From: Breviolum minutum Mf 1.05b.01
Taxonomy: Eukaryota > Sar > Dinophyceae > Suessiales > Symbiodiniaceae
Direction: 5' to 3'
Assembly (NCBI GenBank): GCA_000507305.1
Contig: DF239227.1
Coordinates: 195,829-259,828 of the forward strand
Length of the DNA stretch: 64,000 nucleotides
Shown here: one piece after another, positions 35,701 to 49,728 of the stretch
Layout of the letters: each line of letters begins with the position of its first letter
Position numbering within the stretch: the first letter of the stretch is position 1
The notes under the pieces: generated by a model
What the model was told of the DNA's origin: nothing
What the model saw: the letters and a program-made list of their open reading frames with translations, nothing else
Databases searched by the model: none
Position numbers and translations under genes: made by a program

Positions 35701-38700
35701 AATAATCAGCCCACTGGCCACAAGAAGAAATGATGGCTGGCTGCATAATTTTGAAGGTCTTTTCTTGCCAACAAAACCACTCCTCATCTTCATATTGGAA
35801 TCTTATAGACTCTATAGGTATCTATTATCTTGGGGTCTTCACCCACACGCACGAAATCGCCGGGCCACGCTGCTCTTACCTCCGCACGAAGCTTGTTTTC
35901 ATCGAAGCCATTGCAGGCGGCCAAGAAGACCTTGGACCACGCACCCTCCGCGATGTTGATGCGTTGCACCTGCAGGGTGCCTTCGAGGACATCATTGGCT
36001 TCTAAGACTTTCCCCGTTTCATCAATCAAACGAAAAGATCCACCTCCAAGGATCTTGGCCAAATCGAGTTTCACATCACGCACCTTGCTCCCGGCAGGAA
36101 CCTTCAAAGGGATTGGCTCTCCACTGAGTTTCAAGAATTGCACACCTTCTGAAGCAGCACCTCCGTCAGAGCTTAGAAGGTGTACAGGGAGCCGGAGGAA
36201 GGCTTGAGCCAGAAAGTGTCTATTGGCGGTACATTCAGATGAATATTATGCGCACCAGAACACCGCATTGAGAACACCAGATAGAGTTGAATCAAAAAAT
36301 GTCAAGAAGGCTTCTTATCCAATCTTATCCACCAGTGCAGCCTTTCGAAGAGGCACCTCGACGATCCGCATCTTCTTCTTACGAAGGGTGTAGAGTAGCC
36401 AATCGTTGACCTCAGTGAAAAGTGCAATAGATGAAGCCATGAAAACATGGCACAACAATGTAAAAGACTGAAACCTAAAACAGCCACCCACAACACCAGT
36501 TTGAAAAAATGATTGATGTATGTGTATAGTGCCATCATGTAATATCATATAATTTTAATGATCATTTACGCTTTCATGTGTATCTTAGTTCCAATTTGGT
36601 GAGCCCCAGTTGTTCTTACTTGAATCGCATTTGAACCACGTGAAACTCCGCCAAAAAATAAAGTCAATCTCGGAACTACAAGATGAATCACACATCAGCA
36701 TGATTTGAAATAAGTTATAAAGGTCTTATAAAGGTATATAAAATCATTTCGGTATACTGTGGTTGAGGCAATGGCTCCTCTTACGAGGGCCGCATTGTCC
36801 CCAAGTTGCTGCAGCAAAGCACAACTTTTGCAAGATCATTGCATCAACATGTAGCAGAACTGAATGCCAAGACACTAATTGCATGTCGGTCTTTGGCGGT
36901 AGCAAGTCCTTAATACTCCAGTGAATGTTGAATTGGGTCTATCCAGCATCATTCTTTCGAATATTTCCAGTCTGATTTGGTCATCTTCGGAATATCAAAC
37001 CTCCCAATACCTCAATCACTTGACATACTTAAGAATCAGTTATGGCCAAGCAACGATTTTGGTTCCCACGATGATGACCGGATTTCGGCCCACAATCTCG
37101 CGAATTCGACCTCATCAGGACTCCAGTGCTGACTATCCCAGAGATGTGGATTTTTGTTCTTCCTTTTTGATTCTTTAAACAGCGTCTCGGTTGATCCAAA
37201 TTTGTTCCATAACTCTTGAACATCATGATGTACTGGCTGGCATCTACCGTGAGCAATTTGACTTGGCATTACTTAACATCCAAATGGATTCGGGGTTGTC
37301 AGCAACTGGCAGCTTGCTACACCGCATTCCAAGGAGCGAATGAATGAGCCATTGAAATCCAGCACATCCACCACATACCTAATCTCAGTGCACGCTGATT
37401 TCCCTTTCATATTTTGGAACTGCCATTGTTTTTTTCGTATTTTTCTGGGGATTGGCAACAGGCAACCTTTTTTTTCTCTTTCCAAAGCTCACCTGGCTGT
37501 GTCACTATCCACGTCAATCTTTCAAACTTCCAGATTTTGCCTAGTGATCTTGGTGATTTTAGTGTCAGCTCATTTGCATTATCCATATCATATGGATGTA
37601 TCAAACGAAGATCCAAAAAGTGTCCCAATCTGTCGTTCTTTTGGCAACCCAAAAATTTTTGCCCAGGTGCACCACCATGCACCGCCGTTGGCGAATGGTC
37701 GCTAGCTGTCTGGCCAGGACATCTGCGGGAACCACCTGCATCGGGGGCATCTTAGGGAAATGGACCGGAAACTATTGCTGCAGATTCCCTTCTTGGGGAT
37801 ACAATGGGATCCACTGAACCTAAGGCTTCCTAATTCCTACTCTCAAGTGGAAAATTCCGGTGCCAAAGTGAAAGATCTGAGAAAGCACCTGGCCACCAAA
37901 GCCCACTTGGTCATCAGCCAGTGTCTCCTGTACATCACAGGTGGAGACACGGGGAGATCAAATGCAGTGGATCCCGTCTCTTCCAGGTGCAGAAATGGTC
38001 CTTGACAACTGGGACTAAGTCGCCTCGATCCAATTCCAGACATCTGGAGCAAAGTAGCTTTCCTCAGCAGTTGTTTCCTCTTTTTGAATGTGAGTTTTCA
38101 CTTTGTCCAAACAGTCTTTTGGGTGATATCATTTTCTGATGTTCCATTGAAAATCACATGAAAGCTTCACCACCTGACCCAGAACCTGAAGGTTGAAGCA
38201 TACAGTATCTGAAATTGAATCCTTCGAAATAATCGATCACTAGTTCAGTACATAACAAGACCAGCCATACTAAAACTGAAGGAGGGGATTATGTTCCATT
38301 CAATCTTGACTGTGCAACTTTGCTACATGCTGACTTTGGGACGCCCAATCTGGCATACCTGCCCCTATCTCCGCGAAGGGTCGATGAAGCTTCTGCGATC
38401 TTTTCTCCAAGTACTTGGCGAAGCGGATGTATCCTGAATGTATCGGTGGCGTAGCCGCTGCGCCCAACGTCTGATTGAAACTGATGACAGTTCTGATGCT
38501 TAATGAGAACCATTCCAAACAGGCAGAAGGTTTGGGCTAGGTAGGAAAAAACAAACATGCAGCATGCATATTCTGAATATTTCTGAATACATCCCATGCA
38601 GAATAATCATGAAACAGTGTCAAGGATCTGTGATTTACCACAGCCTCGAGTCCCAGAAACACCCAACTGAGTGTCGGACCAACGTTGTTGGGATCATGAG

Positions 38701-40592
38701 TTTGTAAAGGCACACCACAGCCGCGACAGCAAATCATCCTTTCCAAGGCCTTTCCAGCCTTCGTCATGATGTCCTAGAGTTGCTTTCTGTGCACCATGAG
38801 GTGTTTGGTGGTGGCTGCACAGTTCAAGATGCAACCATGTTCAAACCCTCTTGATCCTCAAGGTGAGGGAGATAATTGAGCCAAGTTGCCACACCCTTGG
38901 TAAGTGGATTGTCTCGATGAGGGTCAAAGTTTCCTCCTGCACTCCTGCAGCATGGCAGCAAGGAACCTGGTGATTGCTTATACGTGTACTTCAGGGGTGC
39001 AGAGGCATTGAAGCGTTCATGTCTTTGAGTGCCATCCAGGCGCTATATTAATTCCTCTAGCTGTCAACATTAACTATTCGTATCTCTTTGGATACAGTCA
39101 TGCATCTTGTGCAACAGGTGCCAGGTGCTTCCCATTCTCTTGGCACCTGTGTTCTGGCACTTCCTGCGCTACCATGGCCTCTGCAACAGGCCAAGTTCAT
39201 GGCGCAGGTGCTAAACAAAAACAGAAGACCCAACGGCCTGAATCACACGAATCATTTCATCAGATTTCTTGGATTCCGAGGCCTCAAGCTCCTCATCCGT
39301 TGGACTGCCCTTATGACCCACGAAGGGCACACCCCTCCTGGCATGCTCGGAAACCATCAACAAATGCACACTCGCTGACTATACTGACTTGACTTTGCCA
39401 ACCTCAAACAGAAGTAAAAATACGTCATCAAGGGAGGAGGATCCTGGTTCCAACACAAGTTGGTGTAAGTGATACCATCACCCCAATTGGCAGTAGATAC
39501 ATCAATGTATATACCACCTTCATCCTTGGCTTGTTAAAGTTGGCACCATCTTCTAATTTTAAGAAATCGCGATGTTTCTTTTCCAGGGGTCCGTTAATGT
39601 TTGTTCTCATGGGGGCGTGGAGGCAGGTTTGGCACAGGGTACCATTCTGTTGGACAGTTGGGCATTGATTCTGTATTGCAACTACTTGGTCAGGATTCCA
39701 TCATAATATGAAGATACGACGTATAAATTACAGTAACTGTATTTGTGTCACGAAGTATAGAATCTCTCGCTAAACCGTCAAAAGCCTGTTCCCCGAAGCA
39801 CATGTACTACGACCCTTATGCGAAGTAGACATTTACTGCGACCAAAGCACGTGGAGGGAAGGCGTTTGGGCATTGGTTTCATCTTCAGTTTCCTGACAAC
39901 TTCAGCGAGTTGATTTGTGAGAGTTGAGACTGAAGGATCTTGGCCTCGTGGAAGTGTAACATGAAGATTTGTATCACCAACACAAGAGGACACGAACACG
40001 ACTCCTTAGGCTGGTTGACATCTTTTAAAAATATGATATGTAATGTAACTATAACGTATAACAGATACAAAAAATATGAATGTGTCTATGTAGATATGAT
40101 ATGTGTATATATGTTTTTATGTATGTGTATATGTATATGAAAATCCAGGGTGCTTGCCCCTAATTTTTTGATAGCATGATGTATGGCATGGTGCGGTCAA
40201 CGAACACATGGAAGATCAGCAACATTACATTACTGTTTGGGATTCCTTTTTGTCGAAATGGTCGATTCTGGTCCAATATACTTGGCGTTCAGAAATGTCC
40301 CTGCATCTTTCTGATCCCGATCAAGCAAATATCTGAAGCACAAAGTGGAACGATGTGATTGTCATTCCACGTCTACATCAACCAAATCGTTCCAAAATGG
40401 TGAGAAACGTGAGAATCGTTTGACTGAAACCGTGAGCTTGCCAGAAGTTGCATTTCCAAGTGTCTCTCTGATGTTTTCCAAGTCTTCCTCTGCATCTTCC
40501 AACATCTCGGGTGGCAGCTCATCCATCGGCCAGCTCTCTCTCCGCGGCCGCGCGGTCCGCGCCAGTCGCGCAACGCGCTGGCGCTGGGCCAT
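32722..40592 (-). CDS. YqeH/NOA1-type circularly permuted GTPase (14 exons)
   Basis: GTPase of the YqeH/NOA1/RIF1 family, which assists small-ribosomal-subunit assembly in bacteria and organelles. Exons: 40431-40592, 39238-39345, 38680-38773, 38359-38433, 37671-37722, 37323-37378, 37055-37110, 36876-36908, 36357-36410, 34216-34298, 33982-34048, 33514-33640, 33097-33166, 32722-32785 (1101 nt, 366 aa, phase continuous). It has the N-terminal zinc motif CRGCGVPLQTHDPNNVGY, then permuted motifs in order: VVDVLDFNGSF, G4 VIIVGTKIDLLP, G5 VSNETGKGI, G1 GAANAGKSAF, G2 PTVSRTPGTT and G3 YDTPG. Only about 45 residues follow G3, so most of the usual C-terminal domain is missing or lies in unseen exons. 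The first two exons are inferred from phase and splice sites. The intron 34299-36356 holds another gene. Confidence 0.88.
34573..36143 (-). pseudogene. Ubl-like plus Fic-domain gene nested in the YqeH intron, frameshifted
   Basis: Three minus-strand frames in a row. The first (36143-35790) starts MQFLKLSGEPIPLKVPAGSK, a ubiquitin-like beta-grasp opening. The second (35746-34856, about 296 codons) has EPTVELFVTDVKRWQK, GWGTWYHPFQQLLDWYFSS and EGFDSYEMPEDTV, then DAYAKQGRERYP. The third (34962-34573) has RAYLDVLFFHPLDDGKSRLA. That is a Fic-type active loop with the catalytic His, but Lys-Ser replaces Asn-Gly of the HPFxxGNGR consensus. Fic enzymes usually transfer AMP to protein hydroxyls. An intron may separate frames 1 and 2. 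Frames 2 and 3 overlap, so no intron fits there; a deletion with frameshift is the likely cause. The whole gene lies inside one YqeH intron on the same strand. Confidence 0.75.
36203..36218 (-). promoter_or_regulatory. Possible spliced-leader relict upstream of the nested Ubl-Fic gene
   Basis: The minus strand reads CACTTTCTGGCTCAAG. The last nine bases, TGGCTCAAG, are identical to the DinoSL 3' end, and the rest is close to CCATTT. TAG lies just upstream, as in the leader (CCGTAGCC). It lies 60 nt above the Ubl start codon and inside the YqeH intron. Confidence 0.55.
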
Positions 40593-42479
40593 GGCAGCCA
40601 AGACCACAGCGCAAGGGGTCCATCCACTTGCTGGCAACCTTGGCCAGGTACCAAACAATCAACCTATGACATGATTGAAGTCACACGTTGCAAGGCGTCC
40701 GTCCATGCTGTCTCTGAAACCAGATGACTCCTCCCACACACATGGCTGGACGGCCAGAGCCTCGCTCAAATACGCTGATAAGCCTTCCCTACCATTGCCG
40801 CCCAAAATCAAACTCAACCATCAACAAAAAAATGCAAAATTATCCAAGGAGTGCTGATTTTAACCATCCACAACTATTTCACGGCCATCCACAACTACGA
40901 CTGCAAGCTAAGAGGCGGTAGCCAACTGCCTCGGCTCGTGTATCTGTGTAGCCAACTGGTCTCCAATGTCGTCCATGGGACATATTCTAATAATAATCCA
41001 ATTGTTACACAGATTTGAGAATTGCTTCAATCATTAAAGAATATCAAACATCACTAAATACTAATCTAATATCACTGATGTGCAACACATTGTAGAACCA
41101 ACCATTTTCGTATGACGTCACTGCGTGAGGGTGGTTCTATTGCACCAAGTCCGAAAATAATTGCGTGCGAACTCTGAAGTGGCTAGTGTCGCAGTCTGGG
41201 AAATGCACTGCCATCAGAGGGACTTCGATAACACAGACCCTCAAAAACATGCACAACATGCACCACCTAGGGAAACGGATCTAAGGAATTCATTGATTGA
41301 TATTCATTCCTTCATCATTGCGAATCCCAACTTGCCTAAGCATGGCCCAGTGGCCATCCAACCCCATCAAACCCAGGTGCCGGTGAGGCTTTGCTTCACA
41401 CCTTTGAGGACCAAAGGCTTTGTGCCTGTGTTCCAAATACATGGCGTAACCGGATGCAAACTCCCAGGTCTTGCTTCATGATGGTTCTTTTCAAAACCCA
41501 ATAAACTATACCTTTCAGGAGTAAACTGCCATCTAGTAACCACTGGATGCGGTTGCGGCCTTTTGTCGGTTCAAGTTTCCAATGCCACTTTTCTGTGCAA
41601 CTCCTAGGAACAAAGTATAATCATAAAGTGAACATATGAACCATGTATGTGAGGTGCATGTGTACATGTATGTACTGCATATATTTGTATAATATATCAT
41701 CGTTCCTGGAAACAATGCCTACAAAGTGGCTTTTACTAGGATGTAATATAGTACGTACAATAATTATAATATTTATTCACATGCCCATAATATGATCACA
41801 TATGAACCCATATGTTTTAACCTACTTCGTTGTTTCATTACTTTTTTGTCCCTGCTGATTTAATGGGTCTCAACATCAGCCCCCCGTAGATGTCTCACCT
41901 CGTGTAGGAACCACATGTGGGGGTGAGAGCCAGGAGCTGCCAGGGGCTAGTGCCATGGCCATGGTGTGGGTATGAACCGCGGGGTCAACCCTTGCAGTCT
42001 TATGTTGCTCCAGGATGTGAAATCATGTGAAGAAGTTGTGTTGGACTCTGGTGACTGACGGTTTAAAGCCTTACAAAAAAGATACAAAGCAAAAGATGGA
42101 TGCTCATGTTTCTGTAACAAATGTAACAACGTTCTCTCGGAAAAATAGTGGATCTTCAACATGGGTTGGCATGTCAGCCAACCGGTATAAGACTGCTGAG
42201 GCAATGGTAGTTGATAGGCCGATCTATGCATAGTCATGTTGCTGCGGCTTTGGCTGTTAGAAAGTCACAAAAGCGACGGGCAGGCAGCAACAGACTTGCT
42301 TCAAAAAAAAAGGGCTCCAAAAAAAGGTGGATCCGGTCGCAACCACCGGGTGACAAATCTTGACAAGTCGATGCGAAAGCAAAACATTTTGTTATGAAAA
42401 CTCTGACAGAAGACAGGATTGGCACTTTGTTTTGGAGGAGGTTTATCAAGACTTTGCTTTTCAAATGCAGTCACAACAT
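40593..42479. other. Stretch without a supported exon
   Basis: Upstream of the YqeH start. AT-rich patches near 41000-41080 and 41650-41830. Short frames exist on both strands but none has a domain or paired splice sites. Confidence 0.45.
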
Positions 42480-42580
42480 TGCTGCGTCATCTCCTTGACG
42501 GACTCTGCTTGCGAGGAGGGTGTTGCCACGGTGACTGTCTCCCCACCAGCGGTGGCCGTTGTGGTGGCCGTTGCCCTAGC
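42480..42580 (-). CDS. Exon-like segment, Thr/Ala-rich
   Basis: The minus frame encodes ATATTTATAGGETVTVATP followed by SSQAESVKEMTQQ. The composition is biased and coding-like, with an AG just upstream. The gene is not identified. Confidence 0.35.
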
Positions 42581-43744
42581 CAGCAGAAGGGGAGTATGAC
42601 CTGATGACCCCCGTGGTTGTTAGGTTGAAACAAACTCCATTCTTTGCATGACCATCCCCTGCTTTGTGTACCAGGATGCCAAGGTCAAGGCTCTGCAAAT
42701 ACCACCCATTTTTGGCACATCATGACGTTCAAACACTGGCTAGGCTTTCATTCATTCAGGCCACATTACAAAGTAGACATACCAATTTGGGGACATGCCA
42801 TTCGTATCCCTTGGTGATTTTAACAGCTACTTGTACAATGCTACAAATCGTCGAAAAGGCCTGTGAGTAACTATGATGGGCATCCACTATGATGGGCATC
42901 CAGTTCTGGAGTCTTTTTTTGGAGCTTCCCAATGAGTTTATGATCTCGTGGAGCTTCAGGATAATCGATAATCACAGGCGTCTCAAACAGAGATATTAGA
43001 TCATATCAAAATAAAAAATAAGTCAGGAAGAAACAAATGTCTCACCATCACTACTTCCATGTTATAGATCATTTCCTCTATGGAGCCATACCCACATTAC
43101 CTAGGTCCCATTAAAAGTCAAAGAGTAAAACGCAAACATAGACATTTTTTTTGTTTGGTGTGTAGCCACCCTGCGGTAAACAAACAAAGCATTGGAAATA
43201 GGCCGCGTTAGCTTCATGCGTCAAATGACCAGAGCCATAAGTCTATACAACAAATATCCACAATGCAGCTGCAAACCCTGGGGCCAACCCCACCTCATCA
43301 TATCTAACACTGGTGTTGGATCAGACTGCGTGAAGCGTTCTGCCGATTGCCCCTCCTTGAAATCCGTGCAGACTCTAAGTCAAACGCCCGAAGATTTCAA
43401 AACATCAACATGACACCAAAAACCCCACCAAAAAAAAAAACACGAGTGAGCGCAAAAACCTTGGGATTGCACCCCTGGACTTGGTGGCCGCTCCTCCTGA
43501 GGAAGTTCTCCCGAGACCTCGATGAAGGTGTTTCGAACCTCGGGCAGCGATCTGGCTCGAGAAGTTCTCGAGTTCTATCGTTTTGACATGGTTGTAAATG
43601 CTGTTTATACATCTTTTTACTCCATCATTTTGACAGTTCTGGCCGTATATAGTTGAAGGTCATGATTGTAGAATCATTTGTAGCTTTTCATAGCACAAGA
43701 AGGATAGAAATCAATCATGACCAGCCTATGCTTGTGAGGTCCAG

Positions 43745-43830
43745 TAGAACTAAAGATCCAGCGACCCCTCCCAGGCGCCGCACTTTGACATGGTCACCCA
43801 CCTGAATCGGACTCCGCGGTTTCGAAGAAC
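43745..43830 (-). CDS. Exon-like segment with VGDHVKVRRLGG motif
   Basis: The minus strand encodes SKPRSPIQVGDHVKVRRLGG and continues GVAGSLVLLDL. The GDxVKV-x-L-G pattern is like a small beta-barrel (KOW or SH3-like) strand pair. No family assignment. Confidence 0.4.
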
Positions 43831-44529
43831 TGTCCTGAAGCAGGGGATGCAGTACACGAGGGAGGTTTGAAAAGTTTTGGAAAAGTGAACGTTTTCATTC
43901 ATATCTATTCACTATCTATTCATTATCAATTCTTATCATGTAACACTAGTGTTTGGCACACACAAACAAATTTATATCATGAGTCTGCCATGATGCAAGA
44001 CTTGCACGCTATCACTGCGCCCATTTTTGCACACCAGGAGGACTGTCAGTTTTTCTCTGGGCCACTTTGCACTCCAGAATCCTCCCTCCGGCATGCACAG
44101 AAAATGAAACGGAAGGTGCCAAGGAGAAGTGCAGTTGTCATCATGATCACTCAGATTTTCCCAACACATGCGTTGCACCCACCATGTGGACATGCACCCT
44201 GCCGGTGCGCTATGCTTTTGCATTAGCCCACCGTGCCATTTCTGCAATTAGAAGGGCAGTAGGGTTGCGGCTGATCCAAACATCCACAGGAGACTGGACA
44301 AAGCCAGGCCAATGGGCGAAAGAGAGTGTCCTTAGAATCAGACTCTAATGACTCAAAAAAACATCAACCAAACGCTGGTTTCTGTAGGGTCACATTATTT
44401 GAATACTTCCATCTTGCTAATCTATGCCAATCCACTTTTGTCTCCAGTTTAGGTGATTCACCAGTTTTTTTAGCCCTTCAAACCATGGGAAAAATGCATT
44501 CAAGGTGCTGAGCCATGACACCAAACCAC

Positions 44530-47500
44530 ATTGCTCGCAGGTTCAATCTGCAGCTCAGGGATCCTCAATCCCTGGCAGCCCAGCTGTTGTAGCTGCTGCG
44601 CAATGCTGGAAGCCAACGGCCATACGGCTGTCTGGGTGGCATTCTGACCATAATAGGAGCCCATAGCAGCAGGATAACCTTGCAGGCCGAAAAGTGTCGT
44701 CTCATTCTATATCAATTTCGTGGATTCCACCAAAAGTAGTGGCAAATCCTGGAACATAGGATATCATGGGATAAAGGCATGAAGCAAATTCTGCGTATTG
44801 TTCATCCAAGCAACCAGACCAGAACTCATCCCATGCACCTCCCTTCGGCTGATCATCACATTTCTGCGTGGCTAGACTGAGTTCCCCTCTGAGGGAGCAA
44901 AGGTCAGAACAGCCTTGCGTTTGGACCTGGAGGTTTTTACATGTTTGATCCTGCTGAACAATGCTTAACATCAACTTTGTTTACTTCATCCTCTTCACAT
45001 CCCAATTCACAAGCCCTGAAGAAGTTTGGTGGTCAAGAATTACAGTCAACCATTTTACCGACTTGGCTTCTGAATTCCGCAACTGCTTTGGAGACTGCCT
45101 CCATCAAGTCCGAAACCTACCCCCACCTTGTGCCATGGTGATGCGAAGGGATCGGTGCAACCACAAGTTTCACCACACACCAATCGCAGGAGTCGAGCCT
45201 CGGGCCTACCATCTTTCTCCCCCTTTTGTTTCTTGGCTTAGGTTGAAATCACAACAAGGTAATACATCAATCATACCATTCTCCATCCAAAGATGGCAAT
45301 TGAACCATCATGGACCCATGGATGCGTTGGGTATCACGCATGGGTGAAATTTCAATGGCAAGCATCTCGTTTTTCCCGTCCCTGCCTGCTACATTCATGT
45401 GCCAGGTCTTCACAGCTCCAAGCGGAAGTTGGTGGAATTCCCAAGGCAACTGCAGCAGATCTCAAGCGTGTCTCCAAGATAGGCGTAACTAAGGGATCAT
45501 GGTAAAAGGGACCCGAAGCTTGCAAAGCATCCTTAGGGAATTCATTTGCTTTGGCAGAGAAATTTGGATCACTGCATTTTAAGGAAACTTGGGTCTTTTT
45601 ATGTCGTTTTTGTTGATGGTTTGACGTGCAAAAAGGGTGTGGGTTCGAGGATGATGATGCAAATTTTGCTGCTGCTTCACCAAGAGTCGGTCTCCGGACA
45701 GAACGGCAGCTTGGCAGCGGCGTTCGTCATGGGTGAACTGCGAAGATCGTCGAAGATCTGCCAGGAGTTGGTGAAGAGAATGTATTGAGGTGGCCCCTCA
45801 GTCTGAAATTTGTGATGTTCCACAGCTACTTCACTCAGGGTAGGTTCCTCAGGGCAAGCCGAGAGAGGCAATCAACAGCAATCAACTATTGGTGCCCTGG
45901 ATGCCAAGTTAGGCAAAGAAATAAAATCCATGGTTTCTTAGAAAAACACACACAAACTTCAACCTCTTCTTCAAGATAGCCTTCCGTGTCATCCCATCAC
46001 GACATGATTTTAGCCTGTGGAAGCCTCTTCGTATAGTCCGGACTTGGTGGTCAAACCCACCACTTCTTGGACCTCTGGATTAAATGCCACCACGAAGGTC
46101 TGATTTCCACCACACATCTCATGCTTGATAGTTACCATGCCAGCACCCAAGGGCTCCAGATATACAAAATATGGGATCAGCATGGTGGCAGCCAAAAGCA
46201 TGAACAGCAACAGGGATTCGATTTGACCTTAAGTCTCAGAAAAAAGACACACAACTATACCTCCCAAAAACAAAGCACACAAGATGGGGAAAGCATGGAA
46301 AAACATGTTTAACACCTCTGAACTTGGTGTGACTTGTCTGTTGCTAACTTCTGCCCAGTGACTTCGAGCTCTGCTGTACTGCATCTTGATGGGTTTCAGC
46401 TTTCGTAGGGTCCGTTGCACAGAGACAGGAGTGAACCCACAAAAGAGCAGCTCGTCCACATCCATGATACCATTCCTCTGGAGATGTTCATCTCTATTCT
46501 AAAAGTCATATCAAACGCTTCGTTTTTTCTATGGTCACTCTACATCCTAGTTGTCGCAACCATTCATCTTCCAACACTTCCACAATCTCTTGCTTCATGA
46601 GCTACGGAGTTTGCGTGAAATCATGAAATTGCAAAGCTCACGGAGGCCACTTATCAGCATCGACACCTGTCTTCACTATCTGTCACTATCTACATGGTAT
46701 CTGTCATGTCATCCAAAGGTGGCACACCAGGTGTCTCCCTGCCAACCATAACTACGAAGCACCAACATGAAATCGAGTCCTCAACCTTCCGCCGAACTTC
46801 CTAATCTTGATTCTGCCAAGGATCAAAGCTACCGCATTGAGCATCAATTCCTGTTGAAAAAAAGACATTGCAAAAAAGCTGATGATCATGAAGGATCATT
46901 GGAATGGAACGGAATGCGCTGAAAAGTTGAGGATTGACTTTACAAAAGTGTGTGTTTCTATGTTTTTCTTGTGATCTTGGATGCTATTCGCGACTTGCAT
47001 ATCATCAAGCGTGCGGTTTGCAAATTGGCGATTTGAATAGACTACCCCTTGGTGATGAATCGTGACCGAATCCGGTCTTATATGGTGCTGTTTTACCAAG
47101 AACATCCAAGTTTTCAAAGCATCATATAAGTCATATTATATTACATTCGCAGCCTCTTGGAAACCTCTTGGTCTCAGCCTTTTCCATTGGACACTGAGCC
47201 ATCTTCAAACATTGAAGCTCAAGTTTAACAACCCAAGGCTCTGTGATGGAAGTCGTTCTTGCCAACCAGCTAATTCCAGCCACCAGCAGCATACTTGCAA
47301 TGACTAGCCGCAATAAGAAGGTCAAAAAATAAAAAAACATCGCAGCATCGAGAGACTTTGGATACTGTCATCCATGCTGGTATGCGAGGATTTGGGAATG
47401 ACTACTACGGCTTCTAAGGCCAGCCAAATGCTTCGAAATTCCTTGTAAACGCACAAGCTCCAATGTAGGATACAAAGCATGCCTCGGAAACTCGGAGCCA

Positions 47501-48653
47501 AGCAAACCAACAAATCAAGGTTTGGGTTGCCCAGGAATCCAAGAATAAACCATAATATCGATGATAGTAAACCATTATATATAAATCCACATGAATCACA
47601 GGGAAAACAGAACTTCAGAAGTTTCACAAAAATGGACCTGTGACGTGCAAAACTTGCAGCCCCGCAACCAGTATTTTGAAATTACACCAGCCTGCTACAT
47701 GAAACAAAGAAAGACCACAAACAAGGAACAATAAACATGTTTCAGGCCTTACCTGGTCTAATGTCTTAAACTTGCAATTAAAATGATGTTACATCTTACA
47801 TCATCTTACGTCCAACAAATGAAGAGCTGGAAGTTATGGAAACAAACATCTTTTGAAGCTGAGGTGCACAAAAGAATGCCTGGCTGCAAAAAACTTGGCT
47901 CGAAATCGTTGGTGCCCAGGCCTGTGGAGCTAACGAACTATTCGGTGTGTTGCGGCGACTGTCAAAAAATATAAATATGTCAAAAGACTTTGAGAAACAT
48001 CCTGGCGGAGGCTTATGCGCAAATCCCAACAAGAGTAGGTGCTTCAACATCACTTCATGGCAGAGAAGAAAAGTCATCGATGAGGGATTACTTCGCAAAC
48101 TTCAACCTCCGGCCGGCCTGAAAGCATCTGTTGGGGAGCGAACGTGCACAAACAACGACACAACAACACCACGACACCCAGCCTAAGAAACTGTTGATTT
48201 GACCAACGAGCTCCGCTTGTGGCGTTGATATAATCAAGGCCCCATTGCCCTGACACACACGACTCACTAAACTGGTTTGTCCCAAATCCATATGCCTCCA
48301 GTCATGCGCAATGCTGGTTCGCCACTTCCTGGCATTTTCCACCTCCTCCTCGACATTGACCGAATCTCCAGCAAAGTCATCTGTGAACAAAATGAGGGAA
48401 AACATGACCTGCATGCCCAAATTGACAAGCAACAGGATCAAGGAGAAAAAAACATCCCACCAGGGAAGGGCTTGGAAGTCCAAGACCAACGGAAGATTCC
48501 AGACACTTTCAGTGAAATAGACTTGATCCTTGGCCAACATCGCTGACAGACTGCTGTCGCAACCCATCATGGCAACGCCAAGAAGACAAAAATCAACATC
48601 ACTAACAACGCCGCTGCGGCCGCCACCACCCCCGCCACCACAACAACAGCAGC

Positions 48654-48687
<34 letters not shown>

Positions 48688-49693
48688 ACAACAACACCAC
48701 CACCACCACCAGCAGCACCAACACCAGCACCAACAACAACAACACCAACGAAGAAGAAGAAGAACAAAAACAGGAAAACCAAGAACATAGATTTCAAAAA
48801 CCTCATGTATCCCCTATGTAATCAAGACCAAGCATCATGAAAATTCTCAGGATGTGCACTTTCTTGGCGTGCGTCTTCTTTGTCCTGTACTTTAGGCTCC
48901 GCCTGGAAATTTAAGGAAGGCTCAGGCGTATCAAAGCCAGGTGCGACCGATGGTTGATCAAAGCAAGGTGCCACTGATGGTTGAAGTTCAACCACCTGCA
49001 CAGCATTCAACTTCCAAAATGTGTTGTTTCTTGCCGCTTTATTTTTCATGGACCATTGACATGTCAGCTATCCAAGTGTTGCCTCTAAATAGCTCTGCTC
49101 TAGATCACGCTGCAAAGAGGTCTCCAACTGCGACAGACGCGACTCCAGGCGCTTGATGACCTCAACATCTACAGTACAGATTCCTGTTGAAGCTGGGGTG
49201 AAAATTTCCCAAGCTAGCTAATGCCGAATGCATAAAGGTTTGTTTTGAAACTTGGCCCACCAGAATTCTCGCAGGCCATGAACACATGAGTGGAGAGGGT
49301 ACACCTTCTTCAAGTGCTGCGAGATTTTGTTCAAGCTTCATAGTGGAAGGGAAACTCTACACTGGACACATAGATGGGTGCAGCATTTAATCTCATCTCA
49401 ACCGCAGAAATTCATCAACGGCTACTGAACCAACATTGGCATTCCGTCCAGGAGACAGCAACAGAAAATCATCAAAAATGCAACAGAGTGACAGCATCAA
49501 ATTCCGAGCGCGCAACTGCCGCTGTGGCAACTACTGTTTCAAAGTCCGACACCGGTGGCCCAAGAGGGGGATCTGTGCAGTTTGTGCTGCGGCAAGCATC
49601 CATGGCTGGGAAATACTGCGAGTTGGCACAAGAAGTCCATGGTTCTTGCTGTTCTTCCTGCGGTTGTCGTTGTCGTTGTTGTCGTTGTTGTCG

Positions 49694-49728
<35 letters not shown>

